Source: Flavobacteriales bacterium (GTDB lineage: Bacteria; Bacteroidota; Bacteroidia; Flavobacteriales; UA16). From it: a stretch of 22,974 nt of DNA. Each line of letters opens with the position of its first letter. Position 1 is the stretch's first letter. Below, piece by piece: positions 8,649 through 15,550 of this stretch. The DNA is taken from assembly GCA_018700255.1 (NCBI GenBank), contig JABISU010000115.1, positions 1-22,974 on the forward strand, read 5' to 3'. The position numbers and the translations under genes were made by a program. Under the pieces are notes generated by a model. The model was not told the DNA's origin and did not search any database. It worked only from the letters and a program-made list of their open reading frames with translations.

Positions 8649-8651
8649 GGT

Positions 8652-9857
8652 ATGTCAGTGTTTACAGAAAATTTTTCAGCAACTCTTCCTCCTCCAACAA
8701 GGAAATCCGAGCGATGGAAATACTCTTCTATAGCGAAGCTTTTGAATAATGAAATATCTATTTCAAAGGAGGCTGCTCAAGGAAAGAATGGCTGGCCTGA
8801 ATCGATTTCGTTTAATCCAGTTATTTGCCTTGAAGCCTATATAGCTGTATTTAAAAACGGTATTTTCGAGCCGACTTTAAGCAATCTTCCGACATCAGAT
8901 GGATTAGAATGTGTTCCATCTAGCAAACGGAATAAAAGTGAAGACCTAGAATTTTCAAATAATTACTCTAAAAAAGAGTGGATTGGGGAGTTAAATGAAA
9001 GTTATCGTCAGGACGGACTATATCTCAAAGTTCATAGAAATGTAAAAGTTGACAGACCCATTATTATTCATCACTTAACGGACGGTATAGGAGTGGCGAC
9101 TTTTCCCGGGCATTTTATTAGAGTTGAGGAAGGAGGGAGCTTGGAAATAGCGGTTTGGTCTAGTGCCACAGATGATTCATGTGGGATGTACAATGGAATC
9201 TTAGAAGCCTCACTAGCTCCAAACGCCTCGTTGTCAATTGAAAAAGTATGTAACGAAGGCGGAGAAGTCTTCCACTTTTCACATGAGCATATTGTACAAG
9301 AACGAGATAGCAGATTGAAAATGAACACCTTTACTATTAAAGGCAATTGGGTTCGCAATGATTTGGAGGTAATTTCTCTTGGAAAGGGAACCGATTCCGT
9401 TATTAATGGAGCTTATCTTCCAATCGGTACGGAACATGTTGATAACCATACAACGATGGACCACACCTGTTCCGATGGTACTTCTTCGGAAATATATAGA
9501 GGTGTTTTGTACGGAAACTCTACAGGAGTGTTTAATGGGAAGGTCTTCGTAAGAAAGGATGCTCAAAAGACAAATGCATTTCAGCAAAACACGAATATCG
9601 TGGCTGATAGTGGCGCATCAATAAATGCGAAACCTGAGTTAGAAATATATGCGGACGATGTAAAATGTACTCACGGATGCACGGTAGGACAATTTGATTT
9701 AGACGCTCTATTCTATATTAAGTCTCGTGGAATTGATGAAAAGAATGCCAAAGCTTTGTTAGTCAAGGCCCTTTTAAACGATGTGCTATCTTGCGTTTTA
9801 TGTTCAGAACTACGTGATGAGATAATGCGTCTTTATACAGAACGTCATGAATGGTAA
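8652..9857 (+). CDS. sufD: Fe-S cluster assembly subunit SufD
   Basis: 401 aa, SufB paralogue that completes the SufBC2D complex and is needed for iron entry. The N-terminal half is poorly conserved, as usual; a short motif (SERWKYSSIAKLL) matches the family N-terminus. The C-terminal beta-helix carries the signature ADDVKCTHGCTVGQFD, with the His equivalent to the functional His360 of E. coli SufD, then LDALFYIKSRGI and a helical end. The last 11 bases overlap sufS (TAA inside the first codons of sufS), which points to translational coupling. Confidence 0.95.
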   Translation: MSVFTENFSATLPPPTRKSERWKYSSIAKLLNNEISISKEAAQGKNGWPESISFNPVICLEAYIAVFKNGIFEPTLSNLPTSDGLECVPSSKRNKSEDLEFSNNYSKKEWIGELNESYRQDGLYLKVHRNVKVDRPIIIHHLTDGIGVATFPGHFIRVEEGGSLEIAVWSSATDDSCGMYNGILEASLAPNASLSIEKVCNEGGEVFHFSHEHIVQERDSRLKMNTFTIKGNWVRNDLEVISLGKGTDSVINGAYLPIGTEHVDNHTTMDHTCSDGTSSEIYRGVLYGNSTGVFNGKVFVRKDAQKTNAFQQNTNIVADSGASINAKPELEIYADDVKCTHGCTVGQFDLDALFYIKSRGIDEKNAKALLVKALLNDVLSCVLCSELRDEIMRLYTERHEW

Positions 9858-11076
9858 TTATGATGTAAATAATATTCGTAGACAATTCCCGATTCTAGAA
9901 AGGAAGATAAATGGCTTCCCTCTAGTGTATCTAGATAGCGCAGCGTCGGCTCAAAAACCAAATGTAGTTATAGAGACTCAGCGCGAGTATCTATCACATT
10001 TCCATAGCAATATTCATCGCGGAGTGCATTCGTTGGCAATTCAAGCAACGGAAGCTTTTGAAGGAGCTCGCAAGACCATAAAAGAACATTTTGGCGCTGC
10101 GGATAGTTCAGAAATAATTTTTACATCAGGGGCAACAGACAGCATCAACCTAGTAGCGGGCTCTTGGGGTAGGGCAAACCTTACCGCATCCTCAACTGTT
10201 TTACTTACTCGTCTCGAACACCACAGCAACATAGTGCCCTGGCAGATTCTCGCATCTGAAATAGGCTTTACAATAGAGGTCGTGGAGATATTTCCTGACG
10301 GCACACTCGATATTCAAGATTATAAGGCCAAACTTTCTTTATCACCCACTATCGTATGTTTTTCTCATGTTTCTAACACACTTGGGACGATAAATGACGC
10401 TAAGCTTATGACTTCACTAGCTCACGAAGTTGGTGCACTTGTGCTTATTGATGGCGCTCAAGCGGCTCCACACATGAATGTTGACTTACAGGATATTAAT
10501 TGTGATTTCTATGTTGCTTCAGGCCATAAAATGTACGGCCCTACTGGAATAGGTTTTTTATATGGAAAATCTTCACTATTGGAATCTATGCCACCTTGGC
10601 GAGGGGGTGGAGAGATGATCGCTTCTGTGAGTTTTGAAGAACCCACGACCTTTAACGTTGCTCCCTACAAATTTGAAGCAGGCACACCTCATATTTCCGG
10701 AGCGATTGCTTTTGCATCGGCAATTAAGTGGATGGAATCAGTTGGAGTTGAAAATATCGCTTCACATGAGCTTGCTCTAACGAAATATGCTCACGAAGAG
10801 CTATTAAAAATTGAAGGACTTAGAATTTACGGCACAGCAAAGCATAAAGCAGGGGTCGTTAGTTTTCTTGTAGAAGGAGTCCACCCTTCAGATCTCGCGA
10901 CTTTGTTAGATCAGCTCGGGATAGCTGTTAGGACGGGACACCATTGTACAGAGCCATTAATGAATTGGTTTAAGATTCCTGGAACTGTGCGAGCAAGTTT
11001 CGCGGCTTATACCACTTTTGAAGATATCGACTCTTTGGTGGCTGCTTTAGAAAGAGCAATAAAGATGTTGAAATAG
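9847..11076 (+). CDS. sufS: Cysteine desulfurase SufS
   Basis: 409-aa PLP enzyme of the group II (SufS/CsdA) type that removes sulfur from L-cysteine and holds it as an active-site persulfide for SufE. Visible features: N-terminal YLDSAASAQKP, His pair in RLEHHSNIVPW, Asp in LIDGAQAAPH, PLP Lys228 in ASGHKMYGPTG, and catalytic Cys367 in RTGHHCTEPLM, the short-loop group II pattern. The start overlaps sufD by 11 bases. Usually sufE follows directly; here it lies about 4 kb downstream, beyond the regulator-rhodanese block. Confidence 0.96.
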   Translation: MNGNYDVNNIRRQFPILERKINGFPLVYLDSAASAQKPNVVIETQREYLSHFHSNIHRGVHSLAIQATEAFEGARKTIKEHFGAADSSEIIFTSGATDSINLVAGSWGRANLTASSTVLLTRLEHHSNIVPWQILASEIGFTIEVVEIFPDGTLDIQDYKAKLSLSPTIVCFSHVSNTLGTINDAKLMTSLAHEVGALVLIDGAQAAPHMNVDLQDINCDFYVASGHKMYGPTGIGFLYGKSSLLESMPPWRGGGEMIASVSFEEPTTFNVAPYKFEAGTPHISGAIAFASAIKWMESVGVENIASHELALTKYAHEELLKIEGLRIYGTAKHKAGVVSFLVEGVHPSDLATLLDQLGIAVRTGHHCTEPLMNWFKIPGTVRASFAAYTTFEDIDSLVAALERAIKMLK

Positions 11077-11091
11077 TATTAATTTGTGGTT

Positions 11092-11721
11092 ATGATAGAA
11101 ACATTACGCTCAAATTTTGCCCACCTCTTCGAAGAGGAATTACTGATAGAGATTAGCAAAGTTGGTAAACACCTTAATGTTAATGTTGGAGAAACATTAA
11201 TGGAATTAGGTAGTAAAGTAAGGAATATGCCTCTTCTTGTAAATGGAGCCATAAAAGTGTTTCGCCTTGACGATGATTATCGGGAACAGATTTTATATTT
11301 TCTTGAACGTGGTGACACCTGCGCGATGACTTTAAACTGTTGCGTGACGAATTCTCAAAGTGAGATTAAAGCGGTTGCAGAGTTTGATTCTGAATTAATT
11401 CTAATTCCAGCTGAGAAGATGGAAGAGTTCCTGAAATTTAAAAGTTGGCGACGATTCGTTTTTGACAGTTATAATAACAGATTTTCAGAGCTCTTAGAAG
11501 TAGTAGACTCTTTAGCTTTTATGAAACTAGACGAGCGTTTATTTAAGTACTTACATGATAAAGCTTTAGTAAACTCGAATATTCTCATAGAAATTACTCA
11601 CAATGAGATAGCAATGGAGATGAACACCTCAAGAGTAGTTATTTCAAGGGTATTAAAGAAACTGGAGTTGGAGGCAAAAATTAAGCTTCATAGGAACAAG
11701 ATTGAAGTTCTTGAATTATAA
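11092..11721 (+). CDS. Crp/Fnr-family regulator with a CX5CC cluster
   Basis: 209-aa transcription regulator: an N-terminal cyclic-nucleotide-binding-type beta-roll (about 1-105), a long dimer helix (about 120-150) and a C-terminal winged helix with the recognition segment HNEIAMEMNTSRVVISRVLKKLE (about 170-192). There is no N-terminal Fnr Cys cluster. Instead GDTCAMTLNCC (Cys 77, 83, 84) sits in the effector-domain loop where Crp binds cAMP, which suggests a thiol, persulfide, metal or Fe-S signal rather than cAMP. I choose ATG 11092; the reading frame also opens with GTG 11086, but that overlaps a weak -7-like TAATTTG (11080-11086). It lies between sufS and the rhodanese-thioredoxin genes, which it may control. 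Family is certain; the ligand is inferred. Confidence 0.9.
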   Translation: MIETLRSNFAHLFEEELLIEISKVGKHLNVNVGETLMELGSKVRNMPLLVNGAIKVFRLDDDYREQILYFLERGDTCAMTLNCCVTNSQSEIKAVAEFDSELILIPAEKMEEFLKFKSWRRFVFDSYNNRFSELLEVVDSLAFMKLDERLFKYLHDKALVNSNILIEITHNEIAMEMNTSRVVISRVLKKLELEAKIKLHRNKIEVLEL

Positions 11722-11743
11722 GTCTTGTGTAACATTTGTAACT

Positions 11744-11762
11744 GTGGGCACGAAAAGCCCGC
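11744..11762 (+). terminator. Possible hairpin between regulator and rhodanese genes
   Basis: GTGGGC (11744-11749) can pair with GCCCGC (11757-11762) through six pairs, one of them G-U, across a 7-base loop. The following run (TTCATCTTTG) is T-rich but not a clean U-tract. It could be a weak terminator after the Crp/Fnr gene, or a control structure overlapping the next promoter. Confidence 0.35.
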
Positions 11763-11764
11763 TT

Positions 11765-11772
11765 CATCTTTG
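11765..11772 (+). promoter_or_regulatory. Possible -7 element for the rhodanese-thioredoxin genes
   Basis: CATCTTTG, the same one-mismatch version of TAnnTTTG that precedes ftsX. Transcription would begin near 11776, about 17-23 bases before the rhodanese start. No -33 TTG lies at normal spacing (a TTTG at 11735-11738 is 26 bases away), so an activator might be needed. Just upstream TGTAAC occurs twice, at 11728 and 11737, nine bases apart. Confidence 0.4.
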
Positions 11773-11792
11773 TACCGTAAATCAAAAAACAA

Positions 11793-12071
11793 ATGAAGAT
11801 GAGTATTCAAGATCGGATTAACAACGAAGAGACAACGATTGTAGATGTGCGTACACAAAGTGAATTTTTTGGAGGCCATGTCAGGGGATCTATTAACATC
11901 CCGCTAAATCAAATCGTATCTAGGATAGATGAATTGTTGACTATGCAGCCCATGGTTATTTGTTGCGCCTCTGGAGGTAGAAGCGGACAAGCAACAGCAT
12001 ATTTAAAGGAGCAGGGTCTAGATGCTGTAAATGGTGGAGGGTGGATGATGGTTGATGCTCAAAAAGTCTAA
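11793..12071 (+). CDS. Single-domain rhodanese (persulfide transferase/carrier)
   Basis: 92-aa cytoplasmic rhodanese. The N-terminal motif IVDVRTQSEFFGGHVRGSINIPL is the standard CH2A region. The active-site loop is CASGGRS with catalytic Cys58, directly preceded by Cys57. The C-terminus (GLDAVNGGGW) is almost the same as that of the second rhodanese downstream, which points to paralogues. Single-domain rhodaneses carry sulfane sulfur as a Cys persulfide. ATG 11799 (MSIQDRI) is an equally good start. It lies 4 bases before the thioredoxin gene, probably in one operon with it. Confidence 0.92.
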   Translation: MKMSIQDRINNEETTIVDVRTQSEFFGGHVRGSINIPLNQIVSRIDELLTMQPMVICCASGGRSGQATAYLKEQGLDAVNGGGWMMVDAQKV

Positions 12072-12075
12072 TCAA

Positions 12076-12435
12076 ATGGTTAAGAATCTAAATTTAGAGA
12101 GCTTCCAAGAAAAGGTTCACAACTTTTCTAAAGACGAGAACAACTGGAATTTTAAGGGTGATAAACCTTGTATAATAGACTTTTATGCAGACTGGTGCGC
12201 CCCCTGCAAAACTCTAGGGCCAATTCTAGAGGACATATCAAAAGAATATGATGGCAAGGTGGATATTTATAAAATAAACACGGAAAATGAGAGAGAATTA
12301 GCATCTGCTTTTGGGATAAGAAGCATTCCTTCAATTCTATTTATCCCTCAGGGAGATAAACCTCAAATGCAAGCGGGCCTAATGGATCACAACGCTTTTA
12401 GAGGGGCAATCAAAAACACTTTAAAAATTGCATGA
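12076..12435 (+). CDS. Thioredoxin
   Basis: 119-aa thioredoxin with DFYADWCAPCKTLGPIL (redox Cys41 and Cys44) and the cis-Pro segment IRSIPSILFI. No signal peptide, so cytoplasmic. It reduces disulfides and can release sulfide from protein persulfides. Lying between two rhodanese genes, it is likely the reductant of persulfidated rhodanese or of its targets (inference). I choose ATG 12076, 4 bases after the rhodanese stop; an in-frame ATG at 12052 would overlap that gene and lacks family similarity. Its stop overlaps the next gene by four bases (ATGA). Confidence 0.94.
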   Translation: MVKNLNLESFQEKVHNFSKDENNWNFKGDKPCIIDFYADWCAPCKTLGPILEDISKEYDGKVDIYKINTENERELASAFGIRSIPSILFIPQGDKPQMQAGLMDHNAFRGAIKNTLKIA

Positions 12436-12740
12436 TGTTTGAGAAAACAGCCAAGTTCTTCAAGGGAACAGATTATAAAGAGTTGGTCTCTAACGGAGCA
12501 GTAATACTAGATGTAAGGATGCCTACAGAATATATGGGAGGCCATATAAAAGGGAGTAAAAATGTACCATTAAATACCATTTCTAAGAAAGCAATGGAAA
12601 TAAAAAATTGGGATAAATCAGTAATTCTATGTTGCAAGTCAGGAATGCGTAGTAGTCAAGCAACAGGAATTTTGAAGTCACATGGAGTAGACGCCGTAAA
12701 TGGTGGCGGATGGGCTTCCTTGAATTCACGACTACGATGA
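12432..12740 (+). CDS. Second single-domain rhodanese
   Basis: 102 aa, cytoplasmic. It has VILDVRMPTEYMGGHIKGS and active-site loop CKSGMRS (catalytic Cys68, preceded by Cys67), and it ends GVDAVNGGGW plus a short basic tail. It is clearly a paralogue of the rhodanese at 11793-12071: same Cys-Cys pair, same end motif. The start overlaps the thioredoxin stop by four bases and its stop overlaps the DUF6132 start by four bases, so the three genes form a tightly coupled translation unit. Substrate unknown. Confidence 0.92.
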   Translation: MMFEKTAKFFKGTDYKELVSNGAVILDVRMPTEYMGGHIKGSKNVPLNTISKKAMEIKNWDKSVILCCKSGMRSSQATGILKSHGVDAVNGGGWASLNSRLR

Positions 12741-12937
12741 AATCAGTGATTTATATATTAGTAAGTATAGTTTTAGGCGGGGCTTTAGGCTATCTTTATT
12801 GGTTTAATATTGGTTGCTCTTCGGGCTCTTGCGCCATCACTTCGGTATGGTGGAGAAGCACATTGTATGGAATGCTCTTCGGGTTTTTATTGAGAGATGT
12901 TGTTGGGAGTTGGATTTTTAAATTAACAGGATGGTAA
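12737..12937 (+). CDS. DUF6132-type small membrane protein
   Basis: 66 aa with two transmembrane helices (about residues 4-23 and 42-62) around a short loop, IGCSSGSCAITS, containing Cys27 and Cys32. This double-Cys loop and the length fit the Bacteroidota family DUF6132, whose function is unknown. I choose ATG 12737 (MKSVIYILV) because it overlaps the rhodanese stop by four bases; ATG 12710 would give a charged, unrelated N-terminus. The Cys pair next to sulfur carriers suggests a membrane-side thiol role, but nothing in the sequence proves it. Confidence 0.8.
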   Translation: MKSVIYILVSIVLGGALGYLYWFNIGCSSGSCAITSVWWRSTLYGMLFGFLLRDVVGSWIFKLTGW

Positions 12938-13344
12938 ATATTATGAATGTTCTTCAAATCACTTTTGTTTCTTCATTCGTAGTGATTTTGAGCGCTTGTT
13001 TTGGCCAAACCCCAACCCCCCATCCCTCAATAATAGATCTTTCAACTTTTGAATTTGTTGAGATGATAAAAAATGACGGGATCCTTATCGATGTTCAAAC
13101 ACTAGAGGAGTTTGATGAGGCACACCTTGAAAAGGCTATACAGATGGATTATTATAGTGATGCATTCGAAAAGGTGGCAATGGAACTTCCGAAAGAAAAA
13201 GTGATCTATGTTTATTGTAGAAGCGGTAGTAGAAGCGCCTCAGCGTCAAAAATATTTCTCGAACAAGGGCATCCCAAAGTTTATAATTTAATAGGTGGAA
13301 TAACCGAATGGCAAAATGCCGGTTTACCAGTTTTTTCTGAATGA
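12931..13344 (+). CDS. Rhodanese lipoprotein (envelope)
   Basis: 137 aa. An N-terminal hydrophobic signal ends in lipobox LSAC (lipidated Cys23, numbering from ATG 12931), so the protein is exported and lipid-anchored. A rhodanese domain follows: ILIDVQTLEEFDEAHLEKAI and active-site loop CRSGSRS with Cys96, then the usual GGITEWQNAGLPV end. It differs from the two cytoplasmic rhodaneses (single Cys in the loop, canonical C-terminus), so it is not a recent copy of them. ATG 12943 (MNVLQITF), 5 bases after the DUF6132 stop, is an equally likely start. Fifth gene of the set beginning at 11793. Confidence 0.9.
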   Translation: MVNIMNVLQITFVSSFVVILSACFGQTPTPHPSIIDLSTFEFVEMIKNDGILIDVQTLEEFDEAHLEKAIQMDYYSDAFEKVAMELPKEKVIYVYCRSGSRSASASKIFLEQGHPKVYNLIGGITEWQNAGLPVFSE

Positions 13345-13359
13345 TTTAATAAATATAAC

Positions 13360-13929
13360 ATGAAATACATTTTACTACTAATTGGCCTTACTGTAATAGC
13401 GTCTATTTCATTTGCTCAGCAATCGATGAATATCTCTCACCAAGGAACCAATCCGATTTCGATTACTGTTCAGGTAGGAGAGGATATTACATTTATTTAC
13501 GGAGGAGGAGGAGCTCATCCAATGACTGAGGGTTGGCAAGATGGATCGGCTTCAACTCCAGAGCCATTTGCAACTCAAACGGTTACATCATCAAATCCTA
13601 CTACAACATTCCAAATGTCAGTGCCGGGACATTATGTTTTTCACTGTAATACAAATCCTGGAAATCAAAACAACTGGGGGACTATTATTGTAGATGGAGA
13701 AATAAGTGGAGTAGAAGAAGCTTCAGCCTCTAACTTGAAGGTCTTCCCTAACCCAGCCCAAGATATAATTAAGATTGATGGAAATACTGAAGGGACAGCT
13801 GTAATTACAGACATTAATGGAAAAATTGTAATGAGTGATTTTACTACTTCAGCGATCATTAGTGAATTGTCTCGTGGAACCTACTTCATAAAGAAAGATG
13901 GGACGAGCACAATTTTTATAAAACAGTAA
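13360..13929 (+). CDS. Cupredoxin-like secreted protein with T9SS sorting domain
   Basis: 189 aa: signal peptide (cleavage after about residue 19, SISFAQ), a plastocyanin/azurin-like beta domain (about 22-113) and a C-terminal type A T9SS sorting domain (about 126-189, starting LKVFPNPAQD and ending FIKQ). The cupredoxin part shows ITVQVGEDITFIYGGGGAHP and PGHYVFHCNTNPGNQNNWG. His53 and Cys96 sit where copper ligands would be, but the usual His and Met after the Cys are missing, so a blue copper site is doubtful. It precedes the di-haem peroxidase by 2 bases, so a periplasmic or cell-surface electron-transfer partnership is possible. Fold call is good; metal binding is uncertain. Confidence 0.8.
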   Translation: MKYILLLIGLTVIASISFAQQSMNISHQGTNPISITVQVGEDITFIYGGGGAHPMTEGWQDGSASTPEPFATQTVTSSNPTTTFQMSVPGHYVFHCNTNPGNQNNWGTIIVDGEISGVEEASASNLKVFPNPAQDIIKIDGNTEGTAVITDINGKIVMSDFTTSAIISELSRGTYFIKKDGTSTIFIKQ

Positions 13930-13931
13930 TT

Positions 13932-14984
13932 ATGAAGAATGTAAATATTCTTTTTGTATTAGCAACATCCTTTTTTGTAACATCTTGCTGTAAGCATCCA
14001 GAGGTAGAAACAGCAACTCCACTTTTGCTTGATGTTCCTGCTCATGTAGCAACATCAATAATAGGAGAGATGCCTATCCCAGTAGACAACCCTACAACTG
14101 TTGAAGGCGTGGCTCTAGGACGAAAACTTTTCTATGAAAACATGCTATCAACAGATAATACTATGTCATGCGCGACTTGCCATGTCCAAGAAGATGGTTT
14201 CAGCGATAAGAATAGGTTTAGCGAGGGCATTACGGGAGATCTCGGAGGAAGACAAGCTATGGCTGTGATAAATCTAGGATGGTCAGAGTTCTTTTTTTGG
14301 GATGGACGAGCAGTATCACTCGAAGACCAGGCATTTGGCCCCGTTGTAAATCCTATTGAACTAAATGAGACATGGCCTAATGTTGTTACGAAGCTCCAAG
14401 ATGATTGTGATTACCCCCATCTATTTGAAGCTGCTTTTGGAACGTCTATCATTGACTCAGTTCTTGTGAGCAAGGCTATAGCTCAATTTGAGAGAACACT
14501 GCTTTCATTTAATTCGAGATATGACAAGTATTTTTATGAGAATGAGGATGTATTTACTCAGGCTGAGTTAAATGGCTTTGACGTATTTATGGGTGTTGGA
14601 GAGTGTGTACACTGCCATTCAGGTCCACTTTTGTCTGACGACATGTTTAGAAACAATGGTCTCGATATCGCCTTTACAGATCTTGGTCTAGGTGACATAA
14701 CAGGGGATGCTACTGATAATGGAAAGTTCAAAGTAACAACGTTGAGAAATATTGCCCAAACGGCTCCATATATGCATGATGGCAGATTTGCCACTCTGAA
14801 AGAAGTTGTTGAACATTACAATAGTGGTGTATTGGCAGAGTCTCCGAATTTAGATTCTGAGATGGAACATTTTAAAGGGGGGTTAGATCTAACACTAGAG
14901 CAGAAAAATGATTTGGTTTCGTTTTTGCATACAATGTCTGATAACACCTTCTTAGAGAACCCGGATTTTTCTGACCCTAATTAG
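13932..14984 (+). CDS. Di-haem cytochrome c peroxidase (CCP/MauG family) lipoprotein
   Basis: 350 aa. The signal ends with FVTSCC, a lipobox-like sequence, so the protein is probably a lipoprotein. Two haem-binding motifs are present: CATCH (residues 80-84) and CVHCH (225-229), spaced as in bacterial di-haem peroxidases. Other family marks are FFWDGRAVSLEDQAFGPV, ERTLLSFNSRYDKY and TAPYMHDGRF, the last holding the likely distal Met ligand (Met281). Such enzymes reduce hydrogen peroxide in the periplasm with electrons from a cytochrome c or cupredoxin; MauG-like members oxidise proteins. It lies 2 bases after the cupredoxin gene. About 114 bases follow before sufE, with no clear terminator. 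Confidence 0.94.
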   Translation: MKNVNILFVLATSFFVTSCCKHPEVETATPLLLDVPAHVATSIIGEMPIPVDNPTTVEGVALGRKLFYENMLSTDNTMSCATCHVQEDGFSDKNRFSEGITGDLGGRQAMAVINLGWSEFFFWDGRAVSLEDQAFGPVVNPIELNETWPNVVTKLQDDCDYPHLFEAAFGTSIIDSVLVSKAIAQFERTLLSFNSRYDKYFYENEDVFTQAELNGFDVFMGVGECVHCHSGPLLSDDMFRNNGLDIAFTDLGLGDITGDATDNGKFKVTTLRNIAQTAPYMHDGRFATLKEVVEHYNSGVLAESPNLDSEMEHFKGGLDLTLEQKNDLVSFLHTMSDNTFLENPDFSDPN

Positions 14985-15062
14985 ACATCTAGGTTTTTGT
15001 GTATTAATCAAGGGGGTTAGCACCAGGTTTATACAATGATAGTCTAGATTGAACCTCGACCA

Positions 15063-15094
15063 TTGATAATAAGCGCTAAGCTCACATACCTTTG
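15063..15094 (+). promoter_or_regulatory. sufE promoter (-33 TTG and -7 TACCTTTG)
   Basis: TTG (15063-15065), 21 bases, then TACCTTTG (15087-15094): a full Bacteroidota consensus with good spacing, the best promoter in the window. The predicted start, about 15098, is next to ATG 15099, so the mRNA would be leaderless. It makes sufE independent of the suf operon upstream. Confidence 0.7.
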
Positions 15095-15098
15095 CATT

Positions 15099-15533
15099 AT
15101 GGGAAACATGAAATTGTTAGAAGCGCGCCAAAGCGAAGTTGTAGAGGAGTTTTCTATGTTTAGTGATTGGATGGAGAAGTATGAGTATATCATCGAGATG
15201 GGAAAAGAGCTATGCCCTATGGAGGAGAATGAGAAAACTGAGGAGAATTTAATCAAAGGGTGTCAAAGTAGGGTTTGGTTAACCGCAAGGATAAATGAAG
15301 AAGGAGATTTGATTTTCTCAGCTGATAGTGATGCGATTATAACAAAGGGCTTGGTTGCTTTAATGGTTAGAGTGTTGAGCGGCGCCAAACCTGAGGATGT
15401 TGCAAGCGTTGAACTGCACTTTTTAGATGACATAGGACTGCATGAACATTTGAGCCCGACGCGGTCGAATGGTCTTGCCTCAATGGTAAAACAGATGAAG
15501 ATGTACGGACTTGTGTTTTCTAAACGTTCTTAG
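15099..15533 (+). CDS. sufE: Cysteine desulfuration protein SufE
   Basis: 144-aa sulfur acceptor that takes the persulfide from SufS and passes it to SufB. The active-site Cys55 lies in LIKGCQSRVWL, the SufE signature, after a helical N-terminus with KYEYIIEMGKEL. Later segments (LVALMVRVLSGAKPEDV, LSPTRSNGLASMV) match the family. I choose ATG 15099 (MGNMKLLEA), 4 bases after a perfect -7 box; ATG 15108 (MKLLEARQ) is possible with a short leader. It is separated from sufS by eight genes, whereas sufE is commonly next to sufS. Confidence 0.94.
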   Translation: MGNMKLLEARQSEVVEEFSMFSDWMEKYEYIIEMGKELCPMEENEKTEENLIKGCQSRVWLTARINEEGDLIFSADSDAIITKGLVALMVRVLSGAKPEDVASVELHFLDDIGLHEHLSPTRSNGLASMVKQMKMYGLVFSKRS

Positions 15534-15550
15534 CAGAGAGATTTCTCCCC

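Noticed and set aside
11092..14984. Full sulfide-oxidation operon (sulfide:quinone reductase, persulfide dioxygenase)
   Set aside because: Neither enzyme is encoded in the window; only carriers, thioredoxin and a regulator are seen.
14975..15062. Possible terminator after the di-haem peroxidase (CCTA...TAGG, then TTTTTG) and AGGTT...AACCT inverted repeat
   Set aside because: Stems of only 4-5 pairs with long loops; not enough to call a terminator.
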